This document shows positions 10,352 to 22,471 of a stretch of DNA of 64,000 bases, piece by piece. The translations under genes were made by a program, and so were the position numbers. This DNA comes from Isoetes taiwanensis (Eukaryota > Streptophyta > Lycopodiopsida > Isoetales > Isoetaceae). A model generated the notes under the pieces. The model did no database searches. It saw nothing but the letters and a program-made list of their open reading frames with translations, and was not told the DNA's origin. The DNA lies in NCBI GenBank assembly GCA_021234155.1, contig JAJEKV010000027.1, forward strand, positions 11,236,716-11,300,715, in the 5' to 3' direction. Every line of letters begins with the position of its first letter. Position 1 is the stretch's first letter.

Positions 10352-13300
10352 TTAGAGGGCCTCTTTGTATACGACATTTGCTGTGTATGTTGCAATTCCG
10401 TTGTCGTCCATTGATTGTCCTTGGTGGTCAATAATGAGGACTTTGATATCTTGCTGGCTACGCGCTCTTGAGAGGGCTACGTAGAGCTGGCCATGTCCGA
10501 AGACTGGTCTAGGTAGGTATAGTCCTAACTGTTTCAATGTTTGCCCTTGTGCTTTATTTATGGTCATTGCAAATGCTGGTCTGATTGGGAATTGTGTTCT
10601 TTCGAACTGGAATGGGAGCTGTGCAGTTCCGGGTGTGAGTGGTATTCTTGGTATGAAGACTCTTTGTCCTATGTTGTTTCCAGTGACTATTTCTGTGTCT
10701 AAGACTCTCTGCCCCATCGCTCTGATGATCAGTCTAGTTCCATTGTATAGGCCTAGTTTTGTAGAGGTGGTTCTGAGCAGCATGATGATCATGCCGATCT
10801 TTAGTCTTAGTTTGTGTGGTGGCATTCCACTTGGGGTCTGTGTGTTTAGGAACTCTGCTGGGTAAAGTTGTTGATTGTCTTCATCAATTATTCTGTCTGC
10901 GCTGAGGTATGTTTTTGGATCACCTGGAAATAAGTCTGTGATGATGTTGTTGATCTCGTCGACATGTTCGTTTAGTGGTGTTAAGATGGCTCTCTCTGTC
11001 CAAAAGTTTGTGTTCCAGAAGTTTCTGTTGTTTGTGATGTCTTGAATTCCAGTAAATGTTGTTGTGATGAGGTCCATCAGGTTTTGTGTGGGTATGCAGA
11101 TATTGATTGGCATTTTGATGATGTTTTCGCCTCTTTCTGGGTATGTTCGTTCTCGGCCTTCTCCGATGCTTTGTAGCCAATCTGAGAAGTTGGTGATGTT
11201 TTGGTGACTTTGAGTTGTGTTGGATTGGTGTGCTCGCATGTTAGTGGTAAGACGATGGACTTTAATGTGGCTCCAGATGTATGATTTGTTGATGGCTGCG
11301 TCAATAATATCTGCTTTACTTCCATGTGGGACTACTGGTAGTAGTTGCTTGAAGTCTCCGCCAAGGACTACTGTAATTCCTCCAAATAATGTGTCTCGTT
11401 CTGTGATGTCACGTAATGTTCTGTCGAGTGCCTCAAATGCATGTTTGTGGGCCATAGGCGCTTCATCCCATACTATAAGGTGTGTGGCTCTTAAGAGTGC
11501 GGCTGTGTCGGATTGTCGTGGTATATTGCATGTTGAGTTCTCGTGTAGTTCTAATGGAATCTTGAATCGTGAGTGGGCTGTCCTGCCTCCGGTCAATAGA
11601 ATAGATGCTATACCTGAGGATGCGACTGCAAGGGCAATTTTTCCTTGGCTTCGTGTGTGGCTAAGGAGCGTATTGTATAAGAAAGTTTTTCCAGTCCCTC
11701 CTGCTCCATAGACGAAATGTTGCTGACTTATTGTTGCATTTATGCCTGCTATGATTTCATGGAATGCTAGTAGTTCTTCGGGATTAAGAAGTTGGACTGC
11801 TCTGGCAAGATCAGGTTGGTCTTGGCTGTCGTGTTGCGTTTCTTCAAGGATGAGGGTGTTTGTTTGGTTCGACGTTTATGTCTGTGAAGCCAAAGTCTTG
11901 CAATGATTGGCCTGCACTTTTCATGTGTTTTTCAACATCATGCAATGCGTATCGTTTTGCCTGGGGTGTTATGTGGTCTGTTATCATGGTCGTTGCTGCA
12001 TTTTGTTGTTGCTGATAATCCTCTGCTAGCTGGTATTCAATGGCATTCCATAGTGCAATTGCGTTTGTTGGGCGGTTGAGGATTAGTACTGTTGCAAAGA
12101 GTTGGCGTAATTGAGCTGGCATTTTCCATGTAGAAGCCTCTAGTAGGGATTGCAATGTTTCTGTGTCATCATTGAGAAGCATCAATGCATTGCAGGCGTC
12201 TTTGAATGTAGGGTGCAATATGTTATTGACTGTACGCAGGTGTTCAAAACTTGTGGCACCTCGTATGTTAGCCAAGAGGAGCCGCAAATAGTATCTTTCT
12301 CCTTCATTTGGGTTAGCAAAGTACATGCGTCCAATTGTTGGCATGCGTTGGTGGTTTTGTCTTATTGTCCATGTCTTGCTAGTTTTTTGCCAAGTGTAAG
12401 ATGTGGGAAAGTCTTGGTATAGATATTGGTGCGCACACTCTTCTTCAGCGTTCTTTTCGAAGTACCTTGTGAGCGTTGTGTGCGCGCCTCGTTGATGTGT
12501 GTTATTAAGGTCATCATCATCTCTGAAATGAAGGACATTTTGATTGGGAAGATGGACAGCTAGTCTTATGACATGCGGCTCTTGTTCTTGTAAGTCATAC
12601 GGTAGAATTCTCCAGGATGCCTCTATTGCGGAGAAGTATCTAGCATTTAAGTAGTGTGCAATTTCGTCTTGGTTTGTCCCGGCGGGGGTTCTACTGATTG
12701 GTAGATTTTGGTATTCAAGTGTTGCGGAGATCATGTCTGGTCCTTTGTATATGTACTTGTATAGATATTTGACTGATCTGATGTGGGCGCATATTTCGAC
12801 GTTGATGTGGCACTTGAAATATGTGGAAAGCCATTTGTTGTGTGGTACAACCCATCTATTGTCTATACGATTTCCATTTCGGATAATGTATCTACCATTG
12901 TCTCGTCTTCTGTATTTGACCTTTCCTCCGTGTATCGTAGTTTCCTCTTGGAATTCTTTTGGGTAGTGTTTTGTGCATCTTCCATCCTTCATGCATGGGG
13001 ATTGTGGGTTCAGAGGGCCACACGGGCCATGTATCATGCTGCTTGTGACAATATTATATAGTTCAGGGTCTGTTTGCTAGTCTGGGAGTTCAGCTGATAC
13101 AACTTTGTCATAGTCTGCCGGTGTTTGTGGCTTATCGGTATGGCGAACCATTAGAAGTAAGTGTGCGTGTGGTAGGCCTCGTTTTTGGAATTCTATAACG
13201 TAGATCTTTCCTATGACTCCGCCTAGAATTTCCTTCTTTATCAATAGGTCTAATAGTTCCTTTAGTTTCATCTGGAAAACACGGGCTATGAGATCTGGTC

Positions 13301-14987
13301 GATCAGATGGTGTTTGTCTTTCAAGTAGTTCTCTTGTGATTTCTATCCAACTCTGATTTGCGGTCATGGTTATGAAATAGTCTGGTTTACCTAAAGTTCG
13401 GACGATTGCAATGGCATCATGATATAGCTGGTTTGTGTTTCTTGGTGAACCGGTATGACTTGATGGCAAAATAATACGTCTTCCTATGTTTGATGCTGTT
13501 GTTGCAGGCTGGCCAATCGCATCTTCTATGCCTTGACGTATTTCAGTTCTAAATATTTGCTGGTTCATCCTAACATAGTTGAGGCGTCCTTGTTCTATCT
13601 TTGCAAATGCAGTGCATATGTATTCCTGAAATAAGCGTCCAGCATAGTGGATAGGAGAAACGTGACGTGGACGTAAATGCAAGTGGTAGCTGTAAAATTG
13701 GAGTGCTGTAACGTTTCTTTCCCTCTGAGTTTGTTCAAGGATTCTTTGTGGGATACCAATATGCCATCCGTCTGTTCCATAGGGAAACATGAGAACAAAA
13801 TGTAGTGGGTCATATGATGAATGGCATTCATTTATTGATTGCAGGGTTCCATCCCTAGAGTGAATGATAATGTTTTGGTGGCCTTCTGTTGGGTTTGGAT
13901 CATTGGGCATAAGTAGAGCAATTTCGTTACATGTAGGCGCATTGTACTGTCTGTTTGTTGCATTTGAGGCTCTTGGTGTTTGGATTTGTAGCCTGATATC
14001 TAGAGTTGGGTAGATACGCATGAGTTCCGATGTGTTATGTATGGCACGTGCAAATGGGTTGTGGAGTGTGATAAGCTGTTGGAGTTCTCGAAGAAGGGCA
14101 GGAACATATTCCTGTCTCCTATCCAATTGTTCTTCTGCATTGTCTAGAATATATATTTGCGCATAAATTGGTTGTGCATTTGGATCTGGCTGTAATCCAC
14201 CCATGATGTGGGACATTCTACCGTTGACTCTAAGTGTGTACGGGCCTCCTGGAGTGTTTGTGACACGGCGATCAGTTTTGATGGCTAGAGATCCGAAAGC
14301 TAAAGCATTGTTGTATTTTCTGATGCTTTGTCTGAATTCTGCACATGTTGGATTCGCTGTATTGTATAAGTGCATTAGCAATGGTGGCAGTGGTGGCATG
14401 AGTGGCAGGCTAACTTTACCATGTGAACAACATTTAGGTGGCTGTTCTGTTCGCCATAGCAGAGCGTCACAGTCAGAACAAACCGTTTGCATGGTGCCAA
14501 GGTCATGTGGGCTGGGGATGTTTGTTGTCCATGCTATTTTTCGCAGCGGTGTTGGTAGTTGGATGTCGGGTGTTGGTAGTTGGATGTCGGGTGCTATGTC
14601 CATCTGCTGTGGGACAGTAAGTCGGATTGATCTAGCAGTCATTCTAAGTTCTCTCATTGATGCGTTTCTTTGTGGTTGGATAGCGTCCAGTGTGGCTAGA
14701 GGTGGTGTTTGGGTTGGTGTCGGTGGAAGTATCTGAGTGGTGATTTGTGGAGCTGTTTGATGTGGCAATTGCGTATTCGGTGGTGCCTCGTTTGATATCA
14801 AGCAACCTGACATCGTTGGTCGGCTTCGAGCTTCTCGTCTTGCTTGTCTGCAGGAGCTACCAGGTCCTTCTTGATTAATGCGTGCATCTGTTAGTGGTGG
14901 ATGCGTGCATCTGTTAGTGGTGTTAGATATTAATATTGTTATCATGGAAATGCTCTTGAAAAAGAAAAAAGAAAAAAGAGTCCACAT
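10352..14987 (-). pseudogene. Helitron Rep-helicase (RepHel), one stop and one frameshift
   Basis: The protein nicks and unwinds DNA for rolling-circle transposition. Block 1 (14987-13077, 636 residues) has a Cys-rich segment CSDCDALLWR...CCSHGKVSLP and ends after the HUH motif GLPHAHLLL (HAH codons 13161-13169). A TAG at 13077-13079 stops it. The same frame continues as block 2 (to 11844) with the two-tyrosine motif KYLYKYIYKG near 12740-12770. A frameshift near 11870 then moves to the PIF1-type helicase: Walker A GAGGTGKT (11707-11684), Walker B VWDEAP, GGDFKQLLPVV, TTNMR, and the C-terminal INKAQGQTL and YVALSRARS. It ends NVVYKEAL, a common plant Helitron terminus. All catalytic motifs survive, so decay is slight. 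The TAG could be a CAG-to-TAG change, but the original codon is unknown. Confidence 0.9.
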
Positions 14988-15032
14988 TTAAAGAAATCAA
15001 AGAAACCTACCTGAAGTCAACCTTTTTTCTGA

Positions 15033-15480
15033 TTGAAGTTGATGCCTTGGAGGTTCCATGTAATGCCCTCAAGATTTACATCCATTGATAGATGTTTCCT
15101 TGTGGACCTTCCAGATGGACTCAAGTTCTGATCTTGTACTAGCTTCCCTTACCTTTCTTTTTCCTCCTATTTTGACTTAAATCCACTCCAATTCCTTGTT
15201 TTTAATCTGCTTTTCTATCTCAAAGGATTGATGCAAATCAAGTATATTAATAAGACTATCGTCTTTGGATAGAAAAATATCACTGTCCAATTTAATGGTA
15301 GTGACACTCATATTTATGGGATTGATATTAACAATGATCTTAGACGGATTGAAATGAAGGATAATGTTACCTTTTGGAGCTCTTGGAGGGGAGAAATTCT
15401 AGATAGAGGAGTAATTTGAAGCTTATCTTCCCCTTTCTCCATATTTAAGTACACATTAATTAATATGAGAAATTTCAAAT
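15033..15480 (-). mobile_element. LINE fragment upstream of the Helitron: ORF1 end and endonuclease start
   Basis: The minus strand reads LNW/IKLDS-type ORF1-like sequence (NIILHFNPSKIIVNINPI, DDSLINILDLHQSFEIEKQI) with one stop. It then reaches an endonuclease start MDVNLEGITWNLQGINFN, the counterpart of the W-N-x-x-G-L-N motif that opens plant LINE endonucleases. It breaks at the Helitron boundary and resumes at 6979. Together with 6585-6979 it is one decayed LINE. Confidence 0.6.
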
Positions 15481-15943
15481 TTTTTGTATGAAATAAGTTG
15501 CATGCTACCTACATGATGCAAAGAAGGGTTGGTCTGGAGCAGAAGTTTGCATTTTATTGCAGAATAGATGCAAGGAAATTATATCTTATGTGAAATTGCA
15601 TCCAAGGAGGTCTTTTCAAGCTCTTCTTTGAGTAAAGACTGATAAAAAAAGATGTTAAAATGATTGTGAAGATCGCGACGGCGGAACTCTCTAGCAATTG
15701 ATTGGTCCTTTGGCGCACTGCAAATGGAAATTAGAAAATGACAATCCTTACAATTAACATTCGGAACACTAGGATCTAGCATCATTTATAATAACAATAT
15801 GCTGGAGAAGATCGCTGTAGTGATCTTCTCGACAACAGTAAGGGATGTAATTAATAAAAGACTTAATAACATTGTCAAGCAAACGTATAATTTCTATTCA
15901 TCATTTGGCATAAAATTTACAAGACATCGCCTGAGCGATGAAA

Positions 15944-16570
15944 TCACTGAGTTTTTGATATAGGTTCAGGTGTCGCACCGAGTTCATTAGCTATACGCCG
16001 AACATGCTCTTTCCCAATCTCTACAGCTTGAGAAGTGTCCATCTCTAAATAGCCTGTCACATCGGGCGCATCCACTTCCATGGCCTGGGCAATTCTTTGC
16101 ACATTTTCGGCCACATGAAGTGCTTCAGTATCAGTAGGATGAAATATTTTTAGTTTTTTATATGAAGTAGAGTGCTATTGTGTTCCAGTCATTTCCATAT
16201 CGTCTTGTTCCTTGTCATTAGAATCCAGATACTGAAATGTATTTTTCCCTGCCACAATAGCCATAGCATGCTCAAAATAATGATTTACACTCTCTAGTTT
16301 TTTGAATATAGGTTCTAAGTCGTTAATACCTTTTTGGGTGAACTCCAAAAGTCTATTTGTCTCCTGCAATTTGAGAAAATATCCCTTGGTATCCTTTTAA
16401 TAAATCTCAAAATTCCACATCAAATTTTGCAATCCACCAATAAGGGGCTTGCTCTTTGTTCAAATGGCATGTCTACATGGCTAAAGGAATGCCCCAAATA
16501 TTTAGAAAGTAGTGCAAGAAATCTCCTAAAGATATCACCAATCGCTGAAATTGCGCGACATCGTCACATT
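15944..16570 (-). pseudogene. unrecognised minus-strand gene fragment
   Basis: A coding-looking frame reads downstream from about 16570. A first block (ISAIGDIFRRFLALLSKYLG, HSFSHVDMPFEQRASPLL) ends before a TTGCAG acceptor-like site. Then ETNRLLEFTQKGINDLEPIF and a helical segment run to a TAG at 16175-16177. The same frame continues with PTDTEALHVAENVQRIAQAM and EIGKEHVRRIANELGATPEP to a stop at 15944-15946. The helical, charged composition suggests a coiled-coil protein. I do not recognise the family. One internal stop argues for a pseudogene. Confidence 0.35.
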
Positions 16571-17262
16571 AAGGGTAACTTTATTTTCCACTACAACATA
16601 TACGACAGCAAGAAGAACACTTGCAATAAGAAAATGGATGTTAACAATCTTGTAGGGCATGCCTGTCAAATATGCAACACTTGACAATAGACTTTTTTTA
16701 CTTGGCCACATTATTAGTGTCATATACGTACATGTAGGAATCACCAACCATTTGGGATTGCGACATATCATCATATAACGTGCAACTTTATTTCCACTAG
16801 AACATATACGACGGCACGAAGAACACATGCAAAAAGAAATCTGAATGTTGACAATCGTGTGGGGCTGACTAGCGTGGGGCTAACCACCCAAATATGAAAT
16901 AAGCCTTGATGCAACAACAAATATGCAACAATAAACTTTATTAATTGGCCACATAACTCATGCTGAATACCTGTCTAAGATATCTTCGTCCAAAGCGAGG
17001 TTCCAACGTGCTATAGTCAGATAGCATGACCCACCTTATTTATTATAAAGCTCGTTTATGTTCATATGGATTTTGTTAAATAGTGTTTGGTTCATTTTAT
17101 ATGCACGTGGGCTTTGTAGTATGAGCTGATACCTTTTGCATTTGGCATACGAGTCCTACAAGATTGTATTCACTTCTTTTCGCAAGTGTTCTTCTTGCTG
17201 TCATATATGTTGTTATGGAAAATACAGTTACCCTTTTATCCTTAATGTGCTGATATGGCGCA
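16556..17262. repeat. fold-back repeat cluster (one direct and one inverted copy)
   Basis: The block 16556-16680 (ACATTAAGGGTAACT, TTTTCCACTACAACATATAC, GACAGCAAGAAGAACACTTG) is repeated directly in diverged form at about 16756-16870. It recurs as an inverted copy at about 17262-17140. The outer copies could pair as a stem with a loop of about 450 bases. It may be a MITE-type or fold-back transposon. No coding frame is recognised. Confidence 0.6.
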
Positions 17263-17800
17263 GTCCCTACGATTGATGATTTCATCTTGTAACAATTTCC
17301 AACAGTCATCGAGGGTGTTTTATTTTCAGTTGTTGTATAATATAAGGGTAGGGATGCTATTTTACTTGTACTGCAAGTCACAGATTTACCCGAGTTGTCG
17401 GCGAGGAGAATTCGACAACCCCAACAGAACTCATGATTAATGTAGTCGGTGATGTGGCAATGGGAAAATTCGCCATCATCCCCCTTAGCTAAAAGAGAAG
17501 TAGACAGGATTTACTAAACTAAACTGAAGCTTCCTGAAATTTCTTCAGTAGTTATTTTCGTTTCTACAACGAACGTTCAAGCCTCTGTTGTTCTTTGCTA
17601 TAATGTGTTCGTAGGCAAATTCATGTTGCCAAGAAAAAAACAGATAGTGCAATTTTTTCCCCTGTGCTAATCATATCATGCACGTAGCAAGATAAGTAGA
17701 TATATATAATTGTACTACGAGGGAGTAAAAATTGAGGTTATTATTTACGAGCAAGACATTTTGTACGTAATTTATGAGAACTTTAGAAATTCGAGTATAA
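17263..17800. other. no gene recognised
   Basis: AT-rich sequence without a family motif on either strand. Confidence 0.3.
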
Positions 17801-18370
17801 GCCAAATGCAGAACCTTCTACTGAAGATTCTAAAAGATTCTCCTAGATTCTCCAAGACTTCCAAAAGATTCCCCTTGATTTTAGATTCCATCAATGTTCC
17901 CTTATATTCCCCAAGATCCCTTGATGTTCCGAGTTTCTTTGAGATTCCATAAGCATCCCCATAAAAGATTCCATTTTATGAAAATTCCATTTTGTACAAC
18001 GAGAAATTGTACAAATTCGACTATAAGTCAAATTCAAAGTCATCGATGATTTTATAGAGATTCTTAGATTCTCCAATATTCTATCAATATTTTCCTAGAT
18101 TCTTAAAGATTTTATGAAGATTCCTTAGACTCCCCTAGATTCGTAAAGATTCTCTTGAGATTCCATAAATTTTCTAAGATTCTCTTGGGATTCCCCTAGA
18201 TTCCTGAAACTTATTTCAAAGATTTCCACAGATTATTCCAAGATGCCTCTAGATTCCCTATATTCTCAAATATTCTATGTGGATTCTGCTAGATTCCCCT
18301 ATATTCTATGAAGATTTCCTAGATCTCCAAGGTTCCATCAGATTCTCCTACATATCACTCCTATTCTCAA
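17800..18370. repeat. degenerate AGATTC/CCTAGATTC repeat
   Basis: For almost 600 bases the sequence is built from variants of AGATTC, AGATTCC, CCTAGATTC and AAGATTCC at irregular 9-14 base spacing. No exact period holds. It reads as an old, eroded minisatellite with pyrimidine-rich strand bias. Confidence 0.6.
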
Positions 18371-18429
18371 ACACATGACTCCTATTCTCAAAGAAACTAG
18401 TGATCTCCACTTGAGTATCAAATAGATCT

Positions 18430-18960
18430 CCAACAAATAATGCCAATAAAACTCTTGACTCCTTTCGAAGTTCTGGGGGATACTAACCCTTTGAATGCCT
18501 CATCTTGTCTTGAGCTATCAGAATTCCATTGTTGGAAACTTCTTGTCCCATTAACGGCCCTTTGGATGCAAAGAAGATGCACTTCTTGGGATTAAGATTG
18601 ACTATTCCTGCACAAAGAACTGACTTTAACAAGCAATTCCATGTGATTAGTAGAGTGATATCCCAAGCGCAAATCACTTAAGAATACTCTAAACTTTTTT
18701 GCAGACATCGACTTGAAGATAATGTCCATGGCTCTTTAAAAAGTTGCTAGAGCATTCATCAGACCAAAGGGCATTCTCTTTATGGCCTAAGTGCCCCAAG
18801 GGGTTATGAAAATGGTCTTTGGCTGGTCTCCCTTCTTAACCTGAAAAACGATCCAAGATTGAGCCAATAACCTTTTCTGCTATTACACGATGATGTAGAC
18901 CTCTTAACCTACATCCCGGATGATTTGTCTGTGCCATTTAGATGTCCTAGATACTTTCTG
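18430..18960 (-). mobile_element. Ty3/gypsy reverse-transcriptase fragment (dead)
   Basis: The minus strand carries RT pieces in order: KKGDQPKTIFITPWGT near 18850-18780, then MPFGLMNALATF and RAMD (about 18775-18725), then LNPKKCIFF...GPLMGQEVSNNGI near 18600-18520. These match Ty3 RT (T.fiTp.G...MPFGL.NA.ATF.R.M; NPKKC.F....G..LGH.VS..GI). Stops are frequent and the YVDD-type active-site block is not seen. Confidence 0.7.
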
Positions 18961-19114
18961 CCAAGCCACTGGAATGCATCTCATCTTCGCGCCAGCCAAG
19001 GCTTCCTTCCTTCACTTATCAGGGGCGAAATGTTGAGGTAGCATCCACCTACATGTACTTGGGTATAAAGTTTTCTTCTACCACATACTAGGACACTTCA
19101 ATCTGGCATGAGTG

Positions 19115-20004
19115 GCAGCAGACTAGAAGGTATTGTATGCAATGCAGAACAACAATTATAAAGCAGAGTTGTATGATTAGGCCCATCAGTCACACTTGTT
19201 CAGGGTTTTGGTGCAGCCCGTTCTTTTATACAGGGTCGAAGCCTGGGCCCATCAATATCTTTGGCCACTTGGAATGACCCGAAGCAGGTGCAGAAACACT
19301 TTCTGGCTCAGGCACTTAGAGTAAAATCCACAGTCCCATATCAGATTCTTCTGTAAGAGACAGGTCTCTTGCCTCTACAAAGGGCCGCACTCGACTGCCA
19401 CATTGTCTACTTTTAGAAGGCAATGATCGTCTTTCTAACCTTGCTTATACAGTGGCCATGGGTCCACAATGCCTTAAGGCCTACTAGAAGGAGAAATAAA
19501 CTCAATGGTTCTTATGATGGAATATGCAGGAGCACAGGTGCATACAGGTGTAAATTGAACGCAGCAAACTAGAAGGTATTGTATGCAATGCAGTTAAACA
19601 ATTATAAGGCAGAGTTGTATGATTAGGCCCATCAGTCACACTTGTTCAGGGTTTTGGTGCAGCACATTCTTTTATACAGGGTTGAAGCCTCTGCCCATCA
19701 ATATCTATGGCCACTTGGAATGACCCGGAGCAGGTGCATAAATACTTTCTGGCTCAGGCACTTAGAGTAAAATCCACAGTCCCATATCAGATTCTTCTAT
19801 AGGAGACAGGTCTCTTGCCTCTACAAAGGGCCGCACTCAACCGCCACATTGTCTACTTTTAGAAGGCAATGGTCGTCTTTCTAACCTTGCTTATACCGTG
19901 GCCATGGGTCCACAATGCCTTAAGGCCTACTAGAAGGAGAAATAAACTCAATGGTTCTTATGATGGAATATGCAGGAACACAGGTGCATATAGGTGTAAA
20001 TTGA
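19115..20004. repeat. 446-bp tandem duplication, two copies
   Basis: Copy 1 is 19115-19560 and copy 2 is 19561-20004. They are collinear and differ by scattered single-base changes, for example GCAGACT versus GCAAACT at the start. The unit has no recognised coding sequence. It lies between the Ty3 RT fragment and the receptor-kinase pseudogene. Confidence 0.85.
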
Positions 20005-20395
20005 GGAGGGTTACCATCACCTGAAGTAGTACCTTAATGCTTGCTTCCTCGGCAAGCCTTGAAATGCTAATGCCCTAGAACCATAGTTGGCATAGAACGC
20101 CATTCTATTCCATTAGAATGGTACAACGCCATGATGAGACTGCAGCCGTGCTACTATGCCATGTCCATGACAAAATCTTGGGATTTTTTTGTGTGCTCAA
20201 GAAAAGGAAGCTAAACTAAGAATTACCTTTAAAATTGATTGAAGACTACTGTTTATTTCCCGATTCTGGGGAGGTATTCGCCAGCCAGATGAATGCAACT
20301 CTTACCTTCTATATTCGGACTTGTAATAGCATTTCGTGACACCAAACTTCTACATTTGCTGTTGTTACCCAATTTCGGCGCATGAGGTAACAAAA
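20005..20395. other. no gene recognised
   Basis: The expected rest of the receptor-kinase domain is not found here, so the kinase gene is truncated at about 20396. Confidence 0.4.
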
Positions 20396-20802
20396 CTATG
20401 CTACTAGGAAAATGCCCTTGTATACTTGCTCGAACTCACATGATCCAATTATTTCTTTGAAATTCTGGGTAGCGAACTTCAACTGCTCATAGGCAAAACT
20501 CATGGGCATGCCGTTAATCCATCTAGTTTCGAGCATTGTCCTCCTTTGAGATCTCATCTTCCACTTCAGATAAGCTGCAAGCACCAAACAACAGAATTGC
20601 ACTACAGCCACAGCCAGCGCTGTGGAAAGTGGACCTAGCAGAATCAATGTTTTTCTTGTTACCTCAATTTCCCTAGTCGAGTTGATGATTATCGAAGGAG
20701 GAATTGTAACATGAGAAGTCATAATTTGTGGCAATATAGTGTTCATCTAAGGTAGCTGTTGCAATGACCTTCAGAAAGATATAAAATAGTGTTTCTCAAT
20801 TG
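20396..20802 (-). pseudogene. receptor-like kinase pseudogene, membrane and kinase-start part
   Basis: On the minus strand a transmembrane segment (LLGPLSTALAVAVVQFCCLV) is followed by a basic stop-transfer stretch. The juxtamembrane/kinase start MSFAYEQLKFATQNFKEIIG and VYKGIF follows. This fits plant G-type-lectin S-receptor kinases, whose pattern is F.Y.QL..AT.NF...(L/I)G.G.FG.VYKG. The glycine loop is damaged (GSCEFEQVYKG). The remaining kinase domain is absent. A TGA separates it from upstream sequence that continues across the Ty3 insertion into 43539-43740. It is a host gene remnant split by the retrotransposon. Confidence 0.7.
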
Positions 20803-20807
20803 TTGGC
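20803..20807. repeat. target-site duplication TTGGC (left)
   Basis: TTGGC precedes the 5' LTR and is repeated directly after the 3' LTR at 43534-43538. Confidence 0.85.
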
Positions 20808-22458
20808 TTGACGGTCCAGGGGAATATACGCCATAAATACGTATATTCCTGGATCCGTCACCATACAAGTCTATCTTCATAGCCTTGTATACCATAGATT
20901 GTGGCACTAGGGGGGCATGGCTAAGTTATTCTCATAACTTAGCCAACCATAGGTTAAGCCATTATCCACGTGGCCTTAACCTATTGGGGCACCGCCACAC
21001 AGGACTCACCCGATTGGTGCCACGTGGCATCCTAGGTGGACCTAACTCATATAGGCATAAACCCTAACCCTAGACCTCTTTCCAGCCCTAGCACCCAGAG
21101 ACTCACCTACTCGTTCGAAACCCCGTTTCGAACATCGTTTGCTGTGGCATAGACTCGGTGCAAAGAGCCCCCCCAAACAGGTAGACTCGCTCTTGGAGTA
21201 GGAGCGGCATCTCGTGAGTCCGGAGACCATGGAGGCACACAGATCCGGAGGGAGAGCTTCAGAGCGGTATGTAGGATAGTGGTTGTGATAGCTCATCCGG
21301 AAATTAGCATTCCGATATGCTAGTATTTGTATCTAGAGTAGAGCCATCCTAGAACCCATATTCAACATCTTGAACCCTAATCAAGGAACCCTAACTATTA
21401 GTTAGATTTGTATGATTAGGTTAAGATGTTCTTCTTATGATTATTCTCATGATGTGATGATGATGATTATGTGATGATGGTTGATCATGTTTGCTCCTCT
21501 TGTATTGGGAAGGGGGGTAGAGACCTAGAGCCATATGTAGTATGCTCCTAGAGTAGATCCCTTAGTTCCTATTAGTTGCGGCTTTGGCATAGGAGCCCAC
21601 CGGGCTATTGAGGCTATGATATGACTCAAAGACCATATAACGGGCTAGAGGGAAAGCGGAGGGAGGATCCCCGCCGAGTGGGGGCTTCGGGGGATCCCAT
21701 AGTGGGCTAGGCTTATGGTCGGTCACTTGCGTGGGCGAGCATGGGTCCGACACCTCCCAGGGCAATGGGTGTCATGCCTCTCGAGAGCTGCAAGTGTTGG
21801 CTTGGCTCTCGTTTTGGGGGGTTAAGTCGGGTACGAATCGTGTGTCGCCACGATTCTCTAGCCGCCCACGGAACCTCTAGACCCTGGGAAGGGGAGATGC
21901 AACCCTTCCTGCCTCATCGGACCAGGGAGATGCAACACGAGTAGTCCCGATGGGTGATGCCATGGGATTGCGTATCCGGAAGGCTAGAGTCATGCCAGAG
22001 CCTGATCTAGCCCATTTGCAAAGTATGCACAGGAGGGGCGGATGGAGTGGTCAACCCTAGCCATTGTTCTATGCCAGCCCTCGCCATTGCCATGACTCGG
22101 TGCGCTCTATCTTGAGGCCTAGCCCGGTCGGGTCATCCTCCTTACGAAGTCGAGCGGGGTAGGAGCTCTCATGTTTTATGGTTCGTGATTATCATCTTTG
22201 CCTTGGTTTATGTGTGATGCACTACCCTTCGAGGTAGTATTTGTATATGTTGATGCTAGTTCTGACGTGTTATCGCTTCCGCTGTTATAGGAGCCCATAG
22301 GGAAAGGGCGTGCAAGACACCTTCGTGTTCCCTTCCCGCACTAAGAGTCACCTCGAGAGTGCGGGTAGACGAAAAAGCCCATGCGCGTTGTTGAGCCGGA
22401 TGGGGATTTCTGCCGAAAGTGTACGGCCGGGCCGTGACGCGTTAGCGGAGCCGTCACA
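20808..22458 (+). repeat. 5' LTR
   Basis: 1,651 bp. It begins TTGACGGTCC, a damaged TGTGACGG start, and ends CCGTCACA, an inverted-repeat terminus. It aligns end to end with 41871-43533, with many 1-4 base indels and substitutions. It holds a TGATGA-rich stretch near 21450-21490. Confidence 0.92.
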
Positions 22459-22459
22459 A

Positions 22460-22471
22460 TGGTATCAGAGC
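22460..22471 (+). other. primer-binding site, tRNA-iMet type
   Basis: TGGTATCAGAGC starts two bases after the LTR end. It is the standard complement to the 3' end of plant initiator tRNA-Met used by most chromoviruses and copia elements. Confidence 0.9.

Larger units (their letters stand above)
6980..15032 (-). mobile_element. Helitron, about 8.05 kb, inserted in a LINE
   Basis: Helitrons are rolling-circle transposons that insert between A and T without duplicating the target. On the minus strand the 3' end reads hairpin GCCCGGC-AAC-GCCGGGC, then ACCATAA, then CTAG, followed by host T at 6979. The proposed 5' end is TCAGAAAAAAGG, starting at 15032 and preceded by host A at 15033. This boundary is inferred because the flanking LINE frame (GITWNLQGINFN) then continues in phase into the fragment at 6979. 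The element carries a broken Rep-helicase gene (10352-14987) and 3.3 kb of further sequence at its 3' side. The 3' end is secure. The 5' end is probable. Confidence 0.75.

Noticed and set aside
14203-14736. Plus-strand open frames overlapping the Helitron Rep gene
   Set aside because: They are shadows of the minus-strand RepHel coding sequence.
21042-21296. Open frames inside both LTRs (also 42105-42356)
   Set aside because: They are LTR sequence, repeated in both copies but not conserved as protein because of indels.
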